Below are positions 14,923 through 24,840 of a DNA stretch of 48,650 bases, piece by piece. The notes under the pieces are model-generated. The model saw only the letters and a list, made by a program, of their open reading frames with translations, was not told where the DNA came from and made no database searches. A program made the translations under genes and the position numbers. The stretch covers positions 1 through 48,650 of the forward strand of contig JADZCC010000051.1 in the NCBI GenBank assembly GCA_020851785.1. Reading direction: 5' to 3'. Position 1 is the first letter of the stretch; every line of letters begins with the position of its first letter. This DNA comes from Anaerolineales bacterium. GTDB taxonomy: Bacteria; Chloroflexota; Anaerolineae; Anaerolineales; Villigracilaceae.

Positions 14923-17900
14923 GTGGAAACTAAAGGACTGACTGCGCTTCGTATCAGCCTCGCATCGCCGCAAACGATCATGTCTTGGTCGTACGGCGAG
15001 GTGCTCAAACCCGAAACCATTAACTATCGCCGTTTACGGCCGGAAAAAGATGGCTTGTTCTGCGAGGCCATTTTTGGGCCCACGCGCGATTGGCAATGTT
15101 ATTGCGGTAAATATAAAAACCCCCGTTATAAAGGCATTATTTGCGATAAGTGCGGCGTGGAAGTAACCCGCGCCGCCGTGCGTCGCGAGCGGATGGGGCA
15201 TATTGCCCTGGCTACGCCGGTGGCCCACATTTGGTACACGCGCCGCATCCCTTCGCAAATGGGCATGTTGCTAGACGTTTCGCGCCGCAACCTGGATCGC
15301 GTGTTGTACTTCGCGCAATACATCGTCACCTATGTAGATGAAGAAGCCCGCCAAAAAGCGTTGAAACGTTTGGAGGATGAAATCTCCGTTTCGGACCGCG
15401 AACAGGCCGACGATATTAACTCCAAGATTGCTGAAATCAAGATCAAACGTGACCAGCAGATTAACGAGTTGAAGCAAAAGCAGGCGACGCTCGAACAAAG
15501 CTACGATGAAAGCATCGCCGAACAGTTGGACCCGATCATCAAAGAAGGGCAAAAGCTGGAGAAACTGCTTCAAGAGCAAATGGGCGAAGCGGCCAAAAAG
15601 GCCTTCGTCTTCGAATCCACTGGCGAGAAGGTGATTGACGCTGGCGATAAAATTGCCGGTAAGCACATCACCCAAGTTCAAAAGAGCGTGCAAAAGAAGT
15701 TGGAAGCGCTTGAGAACGAATTGAAAGACAAGAAACAACGCGAGTTGGATGAAATTAAAACTCAGACCGCTTCGATTAAAGCCAAAGCGGACTTGGAAAT
15801 GGAAGCCCTGCGAAGCGACTTGGAGAATCAGACCTCCGCTTCTTCGAATCAAAGCTCGCGCCTGCGCGATGAACTTTTGGAACTGCGCCCCTTCACCTTC
15901 CTGAGCGAAATTCGCTATCGCGAGTTGAAGCAACGCTGGGGGCAGGTCTTCCGCGCCGACATGGGCGCCGAAGCCTTTTACGACATCCTTGAACGCCTCG
16001 ATTTAGATAAACTCTCCGAAGAACTCTGGCATGAAGTTCGCACCACCAAGAGCAAGCAAAAACGCAAAAAATCCACCACGCGCTTAAAAGTTGTGGAGGC
16101 TTTCCGTCGCTCTGGCAACAGCCCGGCCTGGATGATCCTCACCGTGTTGCCGGTCATCCCGCCAGACCTGCGCCCCATGGTGCAGTTGGACGGCGGCCGC
16201 TTTGCCACCTCGGACTTGAACGACTTATATCGCCGCGTGATTAACCGCAACAACCGCTTGAAGCGCCTGCTCGAACTGGGCGCGCCGGATGTGATTATTC
16301 GCAACGAAAAGCGCATGTTGCAAGAAGCGGTGGATAGTTTGATTGACAACTCGCAACGCGGCAAGGCTTTATCGCGCCGTGGCCGCCGCGAGCTTAAATC
16401 TTTGAGCGATATGCTCAAAGGTAAAAAAGGCCGCTTCCGCCGCAACCTGCTCGGTAAGCGCGTGGACTATTCCGGCCGCTCGGTGATCGTGGTGGGCCCG
16501 ACTCTGAAATTAAATCAGTGCGGTTTGCCCAAGAGCATGGCGCTTGAGTTATATCGCCCGTTTGTGATTGCGCGCCTGGTGCAAAACGGATATGCCGCAA
16601 ACGTGAAAGGCGCCCGCCGGTTAATTGAGCGCAACCGTCCCGAAGTGTGGGAAGCGCTGGAAGGCGTAATCGGCGACCGTCCGGTGTTGTTAAATCGCGC
16701 TCCTACTCTGCATCGTTTGGGCATTCAAGCCTTTGAGCCAATTTTGATTGAAGGCTCGGCGATTCAATTACACCCGTTGGTGACCACCGCTTTCAACGCG
16801 GACTTTGACGGCGACCAAATGGCGGTGCATGTGCCGCTTTCGCAAAAGGCCGTCACCGAAGCGCGGACATTGATGCTCGCTTCCAGAAACCTGCTCAAGC
16901 CGGCGGATGGCGAACCGATCATTTCTCCATCGAAAGACATGGTTTTGGGCGTGTATTACCTGACCATGCAACAAAAGGCCGAACATCGCGGCGATGGGCG
17001 CGTCTTCTCCAGCGCCGATGAAGTTGAGTTGGCGTATTCGCTCGACCATCTGGATATTCATTCCGAAATTAAACTGCTGGCGAAAACCTGGTACGCTGAA
17101 AATGGCGACCGCCTGCCGGAAGCCGTCACCCGCATCATTGAAACCACAGTTGGGCGCGTGCTATTTAATCGCGTCCTGCCGGAAGAAGTTCAATTTGTGA
17201 ACGAAAAATTGGACAAAGGCGGCGTGAAAGATTTGATCGCCGAAGTCTATGAATTGTGCGGGCAGGAAATCACCACCCAGGTGGCCGACCGCGTGAAGAG
17301 CATTGGCTTTGAATACGCCATGAAATCCGGCACCACGCTGGCGGTTGCGGATATTTCCATCCCGCCGGAACGTAAACCAATTATTGACGAGGCCTTGAAG
17401 GCTGTGGAAGTTGTCCTGCGGGATTTCCGCCGCGGTTTGTTAACCGAACAGGAAAAGAACGAACGCGAAATTGAAATCTGGCAGGGTACGACTGATAAAG
17501 TCGCCGACGCGGTGAAGAAGTATATGGACCCGGATGGCAACTTGTCCACCATGGCTACCTCCGGCGCGACCAAAGGCGGTTTTTCCACCATTTCCCAGTT
17601 AGCGGGGATGCGTGGTTTGATGGCTGACCCGTCTGGTCGTATTATCCCCATGCCGATTCGCTCCAACTTCCGCGAAGGTCTCACCGCGCAGGAGTATTTC
17701 ATCTCCACGCATGGCGCGCGCAAAGGTCTGGCGGATACCGCCCTCCGCACGGCGGACGCGGGTTACTTAACGCGCCGTCTGGTGGATATTGCCCAGGACA
17801 TCATTATCAATGAATACGATTGCGGCACGCACGATGGCGTGATCCTCCGCAAGTCTGACGATATTGCCGGACAAACCTTGGCCAACCGCATGTTTAGCCG

Positions 17901-19176
17901 CCTAATCGCCGAGCGCGTGGTTCACCCCAAAACCGGCGAAGTGTTGGCCGAATATAACGACGTGATTTCACACGAACTGGCCCGTAAAATTGTTTCGGCG
18001 GGCATTACCGAAGTCAAAGTTCGCTCCCCGCACACCTGCGAATTAAAGCACGGCATCTGCTCCAAGTGTTATGGCTTGGACCTCGGACGCGGCGCGATGG
18101 TGGAACTCGGCTCGGCCGTGGGCATTGTGGCCGCGCAGTCCATCGGCGAACCGGGCACGCAGTTGACGCTCCGCACCTTCCATACGGGCGGTGTGGCCTC
18201 TTCGGGCGGCGCTTCGGACATTACGACGGGTCTCCCGCGCGTGGAAGAATTATTTGAAGCGCGCAAGCAACCTAAAGGCGAAGCGCTCGTCGCTGAAATT
18301 GCCGGCGTGATTCGCATTACCCAGTCGGAAAAATACGCCGACATGCGCGAACTGCACATTGAACACGCGGAAATGATTCACGACGAATACGTCATTCCAG
18401 AAGATTGGAAATTCATCGTCAAAGATGAAGCCGAAGTGCAAGTGGGCGAGACTTTGGCCTCCAAAGAGAAAGCCACCATCGTGGCGCAACATGCCGGACG
18501 CGTGGCGGTTGAGAAGAAAGATCATAAAGTCATCGTCTCTTACGAACAACGCGAAGAGATTTTGGAAGAGATTCCCAACACGGCCCGCCTGCTGGTGAAA
18601 GACGGCGCGCATGTGGAAGCTGGCCAGCCGTTGACCGAAGGCTCGCTTAACCCGCATCGCGTGTTGAAGATTCAAGGGCGCGAAGCCTGTCAGTTGTACC
18701 TGTTGAGCGAAGTCCAAAAGGTGTATCGCTCACAGGGTCAAAACATTCACGACAAACACTTTGAAGTTATCATTCGCAAGATGATGAGCAAAGTGCAGGT
18801 GACCCGCCCCGGCGACACCAAGTTCCTGCCTGGCGACCCGGTGGATCGTTTGGAGATTCGCAGAATCAACGAACAGTTGTTGGCGGAAGGCAAAACCCCG
18901 GCGCGCTTTAGCGAAGTTCTGCTCGGCGTCACCAAAGGCTCGCTCAGCACCGATTCGTTCCTCTCGGCCTCCTCCTTCCAGCACACCATCAAGGTGTTGG
19001 CCAGCGCCGCAATTGGCTCCACGGTGGACCCGCTCTTCGGCTTGAAGGAAAATGTAATCATCGGTAAGTTGATTCCCGCCGGAACCGGCTTCATTCACGG
19101 CAAATTTGCCGAAGTTGACGCCGAAGGCTCCAGCGCTGAAGCGGAAGAACTTCCCGACCCCACCGCCGGCGATTAG
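14923..19176 (+). CDS. rpoC: DNA-directed RNA polymerase subunit beta-prime
   Basis: This is the largest subunit of RNA polymerase. The GTG at 14923 (ribosome site AGGAGA, six bases) gives VETKGLTALRISLASPQTI, the usual N-terminus; the frame is open back to 14839 through the leader. With 1417 residues it shows the zinc finger CYCGKYKNPRYKGIICDKCG, the clamp region, the catalytic NADFDGDQMAVH with Asp627, Asp629 and Asp631, the trigger-loop region and the second zinc site (DCGTHDG, CELKHGICSKCYG). Residues about 146-320 are an insertion of coiled-coil, Lys/Glu/Gln-rich sequence absent from E. coli. rpoB is not adjacent, and the gene has its own promoter and terminator. Confidence 0.98.
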   Translation: METKGLTALRISLASPQTIMSWSYGEVLKPETINYRRLRPEKDGLFCEAIFGPTRDWQCYCGKYKNPRYKGIICDKCGVEVTRAAVRRERMGHIALATPVAHIWYTRRIPSQMGMLLDVSRRNLDRVLYFAQYIVTYVDEEARQKALKRLEDEISVSDREQADDINSKIAEIKIKRDQQINELKQKQATLEQSYDESIAEQLDPIIKEGQKLEKLLQEQMGEAAKKAFVFESTGEKVIDAGDKIAGKHITQVQKSVQKKLEALENELKDKKQRELDEIKTQTASIKAKADLEMEALRSDLENQTSASSNQSSRLRDELLELRPFTFLSEIRYRELKQRWGQVFRADMGAEAFYDILERLDLDKLSEELWHEVRTTKSKQKRKKSTTRLKVVEAFRRSGNSPAWMILTVLPVIPPDLRPMVQLDGGRFATSDLNDLYRRVINRNNRLKRLLELGAPDVIIRNEKRMLQEAVDSLIDNSQRGKALSRRGRRELKSLSDMLKGKKGRFRRNLLGKRVDYSGRSVIVVGPTLKLNQCGLPKSMALELYRPFVIARLVQNGYAANVKGARRLIERNRPEVWEALEGVIGDRPVLLNRAPTLHRLGIQAFEPILIEGSAIQLHPLVTTAFNADFDGDQMAVHVPLSQKAVTEARTLMLASRNLLKPADGEPIISPSKDMVLGVYYLTMQQKAEHRGDGRVFSSADEVELAYSLDHLDIHSEIKLLAKTWYAENGDRLPEAVTRIIETTVGRVLFNRVLPEEVQFVNEKLDKGGVKDLIAEVYELCGQEITTQVADRVKSIGFEYAMKSGTTLAVADISIPPERKPIIDEALKAVEVVLRDFRRGLLTEQEKNEREIEIWQGTTDKVADAVKKYMDPDGNLSTMATSGATKGGFSTISQLAGMRGLMADPSGRIIPMPIRSNFREGLTAQEYFISTHGARKGLADTALRTADAGYLTRRLVDIAQDIIINEYDCGTHDGVILRKSDDIAGQTLANRMFSRLIAERVVHPKTGEVLAEYNDVISHELARKIVSAGITEVKVRSPHTCELKHGICSKCYGLDLGRGAMVELGSAVGIVAAQSIGEPGTQLTLRTFHTGGVASSGGASDITTGLPRVEELFEARKQPKGEALVAEIAGVIRITQSEKYADMRELHIEHAEMIHDEYVIPEDWKFIVKDEAEVQVGETLASKEKATIVAQHAGRVAVEKKDHKVIVSYEQREEILEEIPNTARLLVKDGAHVEAGQPLTEGSLNPHRVLKIQGREACQLYLLSEVQKVYRSQGQNIHDKHFEVIIRKMMSKVQVTRPGDTKFLPGDPVDRLEIRRINEQLLAEGKTPARFSEVLLGVTKGSLSTDSFLSASSFQHTIKVLASAAIGSTVDPLFGLKENVIIGKLIPAGTGFIHGKFAEVDAEGSSAEAEELPDPTAGD

Positions 19177-19189
19177 GATTTCCCAACCG

Positions 19190-19229
19190 ACAACCCCCGA
19201 AGAAATTCTTCGGGGGTTGTTTATTTTAT
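19190..19229 (+). terminator. Rho-independent terminator of rpoC
   Basis: ACAACCCCCGAAGAA (19190-19204) pairs perfectly with TTCTTCGGGGGTTGT (19206-19220), then TTATTTTAT. Confidence 0.93.
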
Positions 19230-19243
19230 ATTCCTTTTATAAT
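19217..19243 (+). promoter_or_regulatory. -10 element of the methyltransferase-like gene, predicts leaderless mRNA
   Basis: Consensus TATAAT at 19238-19243 lies seven bases before the ATG at 19251. A TTGTTT at 19217-19222 would give a short 15-base spacer and overlaps the rpoC terminator. Confidence 0.55.
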
Positions 19244-19250
19244 CAACGGG

Positions 19251-20063
19251 ATGTTGAAGCCCACCACGAAAAAACCGATTGGACAACCGACGCGCGGGAA
19301 GACGGCCGCGAATCGTTTACGCCGCGTGGATAACTTTATCTTGTTGTATGAACCTGCGCTTCTCACGCGGACCGATGGCCTGTTTGCCGATTCGATCTTC
19401 ATTGACCTTGGCTACGGCTTTGACCCGCGCACCACGCTCGAAAGCGCCCAGCGCTTTCGACGCTTGAATCCAAATTTGAAAATCCTCGGCGTGGAAATTG
19501 ACAAAGAGCGCGTCGCCGCCGCATTGCCCCATGCGGATGAAAAGACCTTTTTTCGGCTGGGCGGGTTCAACCTGCCTGTGCGGTCCGCTGAACAGGTGCG
19601 CTTGATTCGCGCGTTCAACGTCTTGCGGCAATATGAAGAACGGGATTTTATCCCCGCGTATGAACGCTTGAGCGCGACGCTGTTGCCCGGCGGCTTGCTG
19701 ATTGAAGGCACGTCCAACCCGTTTGGCAGTTTGTGGGCGGCGAATCTGTTTCGGAAACAGGATTCGCAATCCGGGCGGATGGAGGCGTTGGTCTTTAGTC
19801 TGAATTTCAAACTTGATTTTGAGGTGGGCGAATTTCAAACCATCCTGCCCAAAAATTACATCCACCGCATGACGCAAGGGGAGCGGATTTATGATTTCTT
19901 TGAAGCCTGGAAGCAAGCCGCGGCGGAAACCGCGCATACAAAAATCTTTGGTCAGCGCCAGTGGTTTGGCGCTGCCTGCGAAAAATTAGCGGGTTATGGG
20001 TTTGAGGTTTCAACCAAAAATAAATGGCTTTCTAAAGGATATTTAATCTGGAACAATCCCTAG
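19251..20063 (+). CDS. Class I SAM-dependent methyltransferase-like protein
   Basis: The 270-residue protein has a Rossmann methyltransferase core. Motif I is IDLGYGFDPRTTLE at about residue 48, followed by the acidic strand end LGVEIDKERVAAA, a central FNVLRQYEE and a later LLPGGLLIEGTSNP. The N-terminal NRLRRVDNFILLYEPALL matches a group of unstudied actinobacterial and Chloroflexota methyltransferase-like proteins, as far as I recall. No substrate domain is evident. There is no ribosome site; the TATAAT seven bases upstream suggests a leaderless transcript. Confidence 0.7.
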   Translation: MLKPTTKKPIGQPTRGKTAANRLRRVDNFILLYEPALLTRTDGLFADSIFIDLGYGFDPRTTLESAQRFRRLNPNLKILGVEIDKERVAAALPHADEKTFFRLGGFNLPVRSAEQVRLIRAFNVLRQYEERDFIPAYERLSATLLPGGLLIEGTSNPFGSLWAANLFRKQDSQSGRMEALVFSLNFKLDFEVGEFQTILPKNYIHRMTQGERIYDFFEAWKQAAAETAHTKIFGQRQWFGAACEKLAGYGFEVSTKNKWLSKGYLIWNNP

Positions 20064-20099
20064 CCGGTCAGCGTCTGTAGCTTTGATGAAGGAGCATGT

Positions 20100-21008
20100 A
20101 TGCGCAAGTTTAAATTGACTCAATTTCCCCTTTTTATTTTATTAAGCGCTTCTTTGGCTTGTAGTAACGCCACGCCTGTGCCCGCGCCGCAACTTCCAGA
20201 CCTCGGAACGGTGATTGCCGAAACCGCGGCGGTGGCGTTGTCTCAAACGGCGTTGGCCCAGCCGCCGCTTCCATCCAGTACTGTTACTTCGCAAGCCACG
20301 TTCACTGCCACCGCTGTGCCCACGCAAACCCTGACGCCCACGTTGGCGTTTACGCCAACTTCGCAAATCGCCCTGATCGCCGTTTCCGTGGCGACGAATT
20401 GCCGCAACGGGCCGGGTAAAGTTTATGACTATGAAGGCGCGTTGTTGGTTGGCGAGGTGGCGCAAGTTTATGCGCGCGATCCCAGCGGGGAATTTTGGTA
20501 TGTGCGTAACCCCGATTCTTCGGGGGATGAATTTTGCTGGCTGTGGGGCAAATACGCGGCGCTGATTGGCGACCTTTCGGCTTTGCCCATGTACACGCCT
20601 CCGCCCACGCCGACGGCTACCAACACGCCTTTGCCGACCGCCACCGGAACAGTTTTCCCTTCGTTTGTCGCGACTTATTCCGGGTTGGATACCTGCTCTG
20701 GAAATTGGTGGCTGGATTTGAAACTCCGCAACAATGGTCAACTGACCTTTAAATCCATTGACGTGGTGGTGCGGGATATGACCACCGGTATTACGCTGGA
20801 GGATTTGGCGAACGGGTTTAAGGATAAGGATGGTTGTAGTACAACCAAAACCAAAGACGTCTTGGCCGTGGGCGACCTGCTGATCATTAGCGCGCCGCAG
20901 TTTGCTTACAACCCCAGCGGACATAAAATCAAAATCAACCTGACGTTATGCTCCGAGCCGAATCAAAAGGGAGTTTGCGCCAAACAAAATCTTGAGTTGG
21001 ATCTCTGA
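20100..21008 (+). CDS. Lipoprotein with SH3-like domain
   Basis: A 302-residue lipoprotein: signal peptide and lipobox SLAC (Cys21), a Thr/Pro/Ala linker to about residue 95, then an SH3_3-like domain (VATNCRNGPGKVYD to FCWLWGKYAAL). A second Thr/Pro linker follows, then a C-terminal beta-rich domain with conserved Cys residues in DTCSGNWWLDLKLRNNG and DKDGCSTTKTKD. SH3_3 domains of this type often bind cell-wall peptides or other ligands. The ribosome site AAGGAG precedes the ATG. Function is unknown; the layout is shared with many Anaerolineae surface proteins. Confidence 0.8.
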   Translation: MRKFKLTQFPLFILLSASLACSNATPVPAPQLPDLGTVIAETAAVALSQTALAQPPLPSSTVTSQATFTATAVPTQTLTPTLAFTPTSQIALIAVSVATNCRNGPGKVYDYEGALLVGEVAQVYARDPSGEFWYVRNPDSSGDEFCWLWGKYAALIGDLSALPMYTPPPTPTATNTPLPTATGTVFPSFVATYSGLDTCSGNWWLDLKLRNNGQLTFKSIDVVVRDMTTGITLEDLANGFKDKDGCSTTKTKDVLAVGDLLIISAPQFAYNPSGHKIKINLTLCSEPNQKGVCAKQNLELDL

Positions 21009-21039
21009 TTAAAATCGTTCCGAAGGTTGAAGGTTGCGA

Positions 21040-21459
21040 TTAATTTGTCTTCTTCTTGCGGATTAAGATAAACGGTAAAAGCATTAATGGGATGGAAATT
21101 ACAATCCCAATCAGCCCGCCGATGCCCAGCGTTCCGCCAATCGCGGCCACGGCAAATTGACCGTTGTTAATCGTTGAAGTCGAACCGTCCGCATAGTAGC
21201 AGGTGATTTCAACGGTATGGCCATGTGTGCCGCTTGGGCTGGACGTGGTGGGAACGGAAGCGCCTTCTTGCGTGGACGAACTTTCCGCCTGCGGACAAAA
21301 CATGGCCAGGGCCAGTTTTTCGCTCAAATTGGGGATCACGAACAGCGACGGACCGAGGATGAAGGTGGTGGCGAAGAGAATGCCCACTGAAACGCCGCCC
21401 AAAATCACCCACGCAATGATGCGCCCAATCCAGACTTCTTTGGTTGTATTTAATTTCAT
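21040..21459 (-). CDS. Small membrane protein of unknown function, two transmembrane segments
   Basis: The 139-residue protein has one helix near residues 12-37 (IIAWVILGGVSVGILFATTF) and a second near 104-131 (IGGTLGIGGLIGIVISIPLM), ending in RKKKTN. The Ser/Thr-rich region between them (about 38-103) has two cysteines and is likely outside the cell. I do not recognise a family. It faces the SH3-like lipoprotein gene and is divergent from gyrA. Confidence 0.6.
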   Translation of the reverse strand: MKLNTTKEVWIGRIIAWVILGGVSVGILFATTFILGPSLFVIPNLSEKLALAMFCPQAESSSTQEGASVPTTSSPSGTHGHTVEITCYYADGSTSTINNGQFAVAAIGGTLGIGGLIGIVISIPLMLLPFILIRKKKTN

Positions 21460-21536
21460 GGTTCACCTCGTGAGCGTAGCGTATCACAATTTTCTGCGAA
21501 CGCTTAATCGCCTAAAAGTAGGATGAGATCGCCCAC

Positions 21537-21565
21537 TTGACGCATCTCCTCTTTCCCCGTAAGAT
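21537..21565 (+). promoter_or_regulatory. gyrA promoter
   Basis: TTGACG (21537-21542), 17-base spacer, TAAGAT (21560-21565), about 55 bases before the gyrA start. Confidence 0.7.
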
Positions 21566-21621
21566 AAGAGCCGCAAATAGAACATTCTTTCGCCAAAACG
21601 ACGGCGAATCAAAGGTGATGT

Positions 21622-24183
21622 ATGGAACTTGGCGTTGTAAAAAAAGTGGATATTGACGATGAAATGCAACAGGCGTATCTCGATTATGCGATGAGCGTCA
21701 TCGTTTCGCGGGCCCTGCCCGATGCGCGCGACGGCATGAAGCCCGTGCAAAGGCGCATTTTATATGCGATGTACGACATGGGCATTCGCGCCGATACGGC
21801 TTATAAAAAATCCGCGCGTATCGTCGGCGAAGTCTTGGGCAAATATCATCCGCATGGCGATTCTTCCGTCTATGAAGCCATGGCGCGTCTCGCGCAGGAT
21901 TTTTCCATGCGGACGATGCTGGTGGATGGTCAGGGGAACTTTGGCTCGGTAGATGGCGACCCGCCTGCGGCGATGCGTTACACCGAAGCGCGTTTGGCCA
22001 GCGCCGCCGTGGACATGCTCAACGACATCAATAAAAACACGGTTAACTTCAAAGCCAACTTTGACGACACCCTGCAAGAGCCGGATGTTTTACCCGCCGC
22101 GCTTCCCAACCTGTTGGTCAACGGCGCCACCGGCATTGCCGTCGGCATGGCCACTTCCATTCCGCCGCACAACCTCGGCGAAATTGTGGACGCCATCATC
22201 TACATGCTCGAACGCTGGGAAAAACTCGACGATATTAACGTCGAACAGTTGATGAAGTTTGTGCAAGGCCCGGATTTTCCCACCGGCGGCTTGATCGTGC
22301 AGGAGAAGGGCGAAGAGGGGATTGAACACGCCTACGGCACGGGGCGCGGCCGCATTACCGTGCAGGCCAAAGCGCACGTCGAAGAAATGGAAAGAGGCAA
22401 GAGCCGCATTATCGTCTCTGAATTGCCGTATGCGGTTAACAAAGCCAGCCTGATTGAACGTATCGCCGAACTGGCCCGCGATGGCCACCTTGAAGGCCTC
22501 TCCGACTTGCGCGATGAATCGGATCGTCAGGGCATGCGCATTGTCCTTGAACTGACCAAGAACGCCAACCCGGAAATTGTCCTGCGCGATTTGTACAAAC
22601 GCACGCCCATGCAAACCACCTTTAGCATCAATCTGCTGGCGCTGGTGGATGGTGAGCCGCGCACGCTCACGCTCAAACAGGCCTTGCGCGTTTATATTGA
22701 ACATCGCTTAACCATCGTCAAACGCCGCGCCGAATTTGATTTGGAAAAGGCCAAAGCCCGCGCACATATTTTAGAGGGCTATCTGGTTGCCTTAAAAAAC
22801 CTGGATGAGTTGATTAATATCATCCGCTCCGCGCCAGACGTGGAAACTGCCCGGGCCAAACTGATGAAGCGCTACAAGCTGACGGAATTGCAGGCCAACG
22901 CCATCCTCGACATGCAGTTGAGAAGGTTGGCCGCCCTCGAACGCAAGAAGATTGAAACCGAATATAAAGAAGTCACTGCGACCATCAAAGAATTAACCGC
23001 GCTTTTGAAATCTCCAAAACTGATGCGCGGCGTGGTGGCCGACGAACTGAGCCAGGTCAAAGCCGCGTATGGCGACCGCCGCCGCACGCAAATTGTCAAT
23101 TTAAAAGAAGGCGCCAAAAATACAAGAGCTTTAACCACAACAGACTTGATGCCCGAACAAGTTATCTGGGTTGGCGTTACTGACGATGGTTTAGTTTCCA
23201 GAACTCATGACGACAAACAACCGAAACACTCTGGTAACGATGCGCCAAGATTCTTAGTCAAAGCCAGCACAACGGATACCGTTTACTTCGTCAGCAAGTT
23301 GGGCAAAGCCGCCGCCGTGGCCGCCCATTTAATTCCTGAAACCAGTAAATTGAGTCAGGGCTCGATGTATTCAAAAGTTTCGCCGCTGACTGAAAATGAT
23401 TCATTGGCGGCGGTCTTTGCATTGCCTGCCAAAAAGAGTAACTTCCCGGAAGAAACCTGCGTGCTCACAGTTACCCGCTTTGGGATGGTCAAGAAGACGC
23501 TCATTACCGAATTGCCCGGGCCTTCTGCTCAGACCTTTAACTTAGTCCGCGTAAACGAAGGCGACCGTTTGGGTTGGGTGGGCCTCACCGACGGCAAGAA
23601 AAAAGAAATTTTATTAGCCACGTCCGACGGCATGGCCATTCGCTTCAAGGAAGATGACGTGCGCCCAATGGGCTTGGTGGCCGCGGGCGTGAACGGGATT
23701 AAGCTCGACGACAAGGTTGAAGTGGTGGGCATGGAAGTTCTGCCCGCCGACGGAGAAATTTTCCTGTTGGCCAGCGACGGCAAAGCCAAACGTGTGGATC
23801 AAAAAGAATTTCCGGCGCAAGGCCGGTATGGCAAAGGCGTGGTGGCCTGGGATTTGCCGGGGAAAACTGCGTTGGTTTTCGCCGCCAGCGGGAAACCAAA
23901 CGAGACGCTGACGGTTCACTTTGAGAAGGGGGCCGCCAAGTCGGTGAAACTGGACCAGGTTACAGTTCGGAAAAGGGCCGCATCCAAAGGCGATGTCGTG
24001 GTGGAGACGAAGCCCGGCGAGGCGCTTACTGGCCTCGCCGTGGCCTGGGCGGTTGAGCGCTTTATCAAACCGGCGAAAGCGGAAGCGCCCAAACCAAAGA
24101 AATCCGCTCCGGTTAAGGCGAAGAAACCCGCTAAAAAAGCCGCGCCTAAAAAGCCCAAGCCCGCCAAAAAGAAGAAGAAATAA
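21622..24183 (+). CDS. gyrA: DNA gyrase subunit A (type IIA topoisomerase A subunit)
   Basis: An 853-residue breakage-reunion subunit. The N-terminal [25 protein letters not shown] and [26 protein letters not shown] blocks, with the catalytic Tyr120 in [10 protein letters not shown], are standard. The coiled-coil tower follows, then a C-terminal beta-pinwheel. The GyrA-box region reads QGRYGKG rather than QRRGGKG, so a topoisomerase IV-like role cannot be excluded. The last 40 residues are a Lys/Ala/Pro tail, like the N-terminal tail of LeuRS in this window. gyrB is not adjacent. The ribosome site AAGGTGAT precedes the ATG at 21622. Confidence 0.93.
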   Translation: MELGVVKKVDIDDEMQQAYLDYAMSVIVSRALPDARDGMKPVQRRILYAMYDMGIRADTAYKKSARIVGEVLGKYHPHGDSSVYEAMARLAQDFSMRTMLVDGQGNFGSVDGDPPAAMRYTEARLASAAVDMLNDINKNTVNFKANFDDTLQEPDVLPAALPNLLVNGATGIAVGMATSIPPHNLGEIVDAIIYMLERWEKLDDINVEQLMKFVQGPDFPTGGLIVQEKGEEGIEHAYGTGRGRITVQAKAHVEEMERGKSRIIVSELPYAVNKASLIERIAELARDGHLEGLSDLRDESDRQGMRIVLELTKNANPEIVLRDLYKRTPMQTTFSINLLALVDGEPRTLTLKQALRVYIEHRLTIVKRRAEFDLEKAKARAHILEGYLVALKNLDELINIIRSAPDVETARAKLMKRYKLTELQANAILDMQLRRLAALERKKIETEYKEVTATIKELTALLKSPKLMRGVVADELSQVKAAYGDRRRTQIVNLKEGAKNTRALTTTDLMPEQVIWVGVTDDGLVSRTHDDKQPKHSGNDAPRFLVKASTTDTVYFVSKLGKAAAVAAHLIPETSKLSQGSMYSKVSPLTENDSLAAVFALPAKKSNFPEETCVLTVTRFGMVKKTLITELPGPSAQTFNLVRVNEGDRLGWVGLTDGKKKEILLATSDGMAIRFKEDDVRPMGLVAAGVNGIKLDDKVEVVGMEVLPADGEIFLLASDGKAKRVDQKEFPAQGRYGKGVVAWDLPGKTALVFAASGKPNETLTVHFEKGAAKSVKLDQVTVRKRAASKGDVVVETKPGEALTGLAVAWAVERFIKPAKAEAPKPKKSAPVKAKKPAKKAAPKKPKPAKKKKK

Positions 24184-24187
24184 ACAT

Positions 24188-24225
24188 AAAATGTCCAAAG
24201 TTTGCGTAAACTTTGGACATTTTTG
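24188..24225 (+). terminator. Rho-independent terminator of gyrA
   Basis: A perfect 16-base stem (24188-24203 with 24208-24223), tetraloop GCGT, ending in a T run. Confidence 0.9.
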
Positions 24226-24249
24226 TAACTCAGCGGCAAGGTCAATGTA

Positions 24250-24278
24250 TTGAAAATCGGGCATAGTTATTGTATAGT
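24250..24278 (+). promoter_or_regulatory. Promoter of the FHA gene
   Basis: TTGAAA (24250-24255), 17-base spacer, TATAGT (24273-24278). Confidence 0.6.
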
Positions 24279-24301
24279 AATAGCAGACAGGTAGGAAATT
24301 T

Positions 24302-24832
24302 ATGATATTTAAAGCCCTTCAACCCGAACCGAGCGAGCCGTCCCAACCCACCCCGCCTCAGCTACCTCAGCCAGCTATGCCCGAAGAACAGCCAGAAGCG
24401 CAGGCGAGCCCGCCTGCCGCGGAAGTTATCATTCCGCAAAATGCGTTTCTGATCATGGCCGGGACGCAGGCGATCCCTTTAGATAAGGCCCTGATTACGA
24501 TTGGGCGCAGTCACGACAACACGATCGTCTTGGACGATCCGCGCGTTTCGCGCAAGCATTTGGAAATTCGCGTGGTGCGCGATCATTTTGTTTTGTTCGA
24601 CCTCAACTCCTCCGGCGGGACGTATGTGAACCGGCAGAAAGTGACGCAGGGGATTTTATACTCTGGCGATGTGGTTTCGCTGGCGGGCGTGACGTTTGTC
24701 TTCACGCAGGATAGCAGTTTGCGTAGCCCGGGCACAGATCCGTTATCTGCCCAAAGCGCGGGAGACCGTCATACGGCCATCTTCAATTCATCGCTGGATG
24801 CGCTGAATAAGAAGAAAAAGGGTTGGTGGTAG
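24302..24832 (+). CDS. FHA domain protein
   Basis: The 176-residue protein has a Pro/Gln/Glu-rich N-terminus to about residue 45, then a forkhead-associated domain. The phosphothreonine-binding residues are seen in IGRSHDNTIVLDDPRVSRKH and DLNSSGGTYVNRQKV. The C-terminus is short and ends KKKKGWW. FHA domains read phosphothreonine made by Ser/Thr kinases; no kinase is visible nearby. The ATG at 24302 follows AGGAAATTT. Confidence 0.9.
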   Translation: MIFKALQPEPSEPSQPTPPQLPQPAMPEEQPEAQASPPAAEVIIPQNAFLIMAGTQAIPLDKALITIGRSHDNTIVLDDPRVSRKHLEIRVVRDHFVLFDLNSSGGTYVNRQKVTQGILYSGDVVSLAGVTFVFTQDSSLRSPGTDPLSAQSAGDRHTAIFNSSLDALNKKKKGWW

Positions 24833-24840
24833 TTTTTTGA

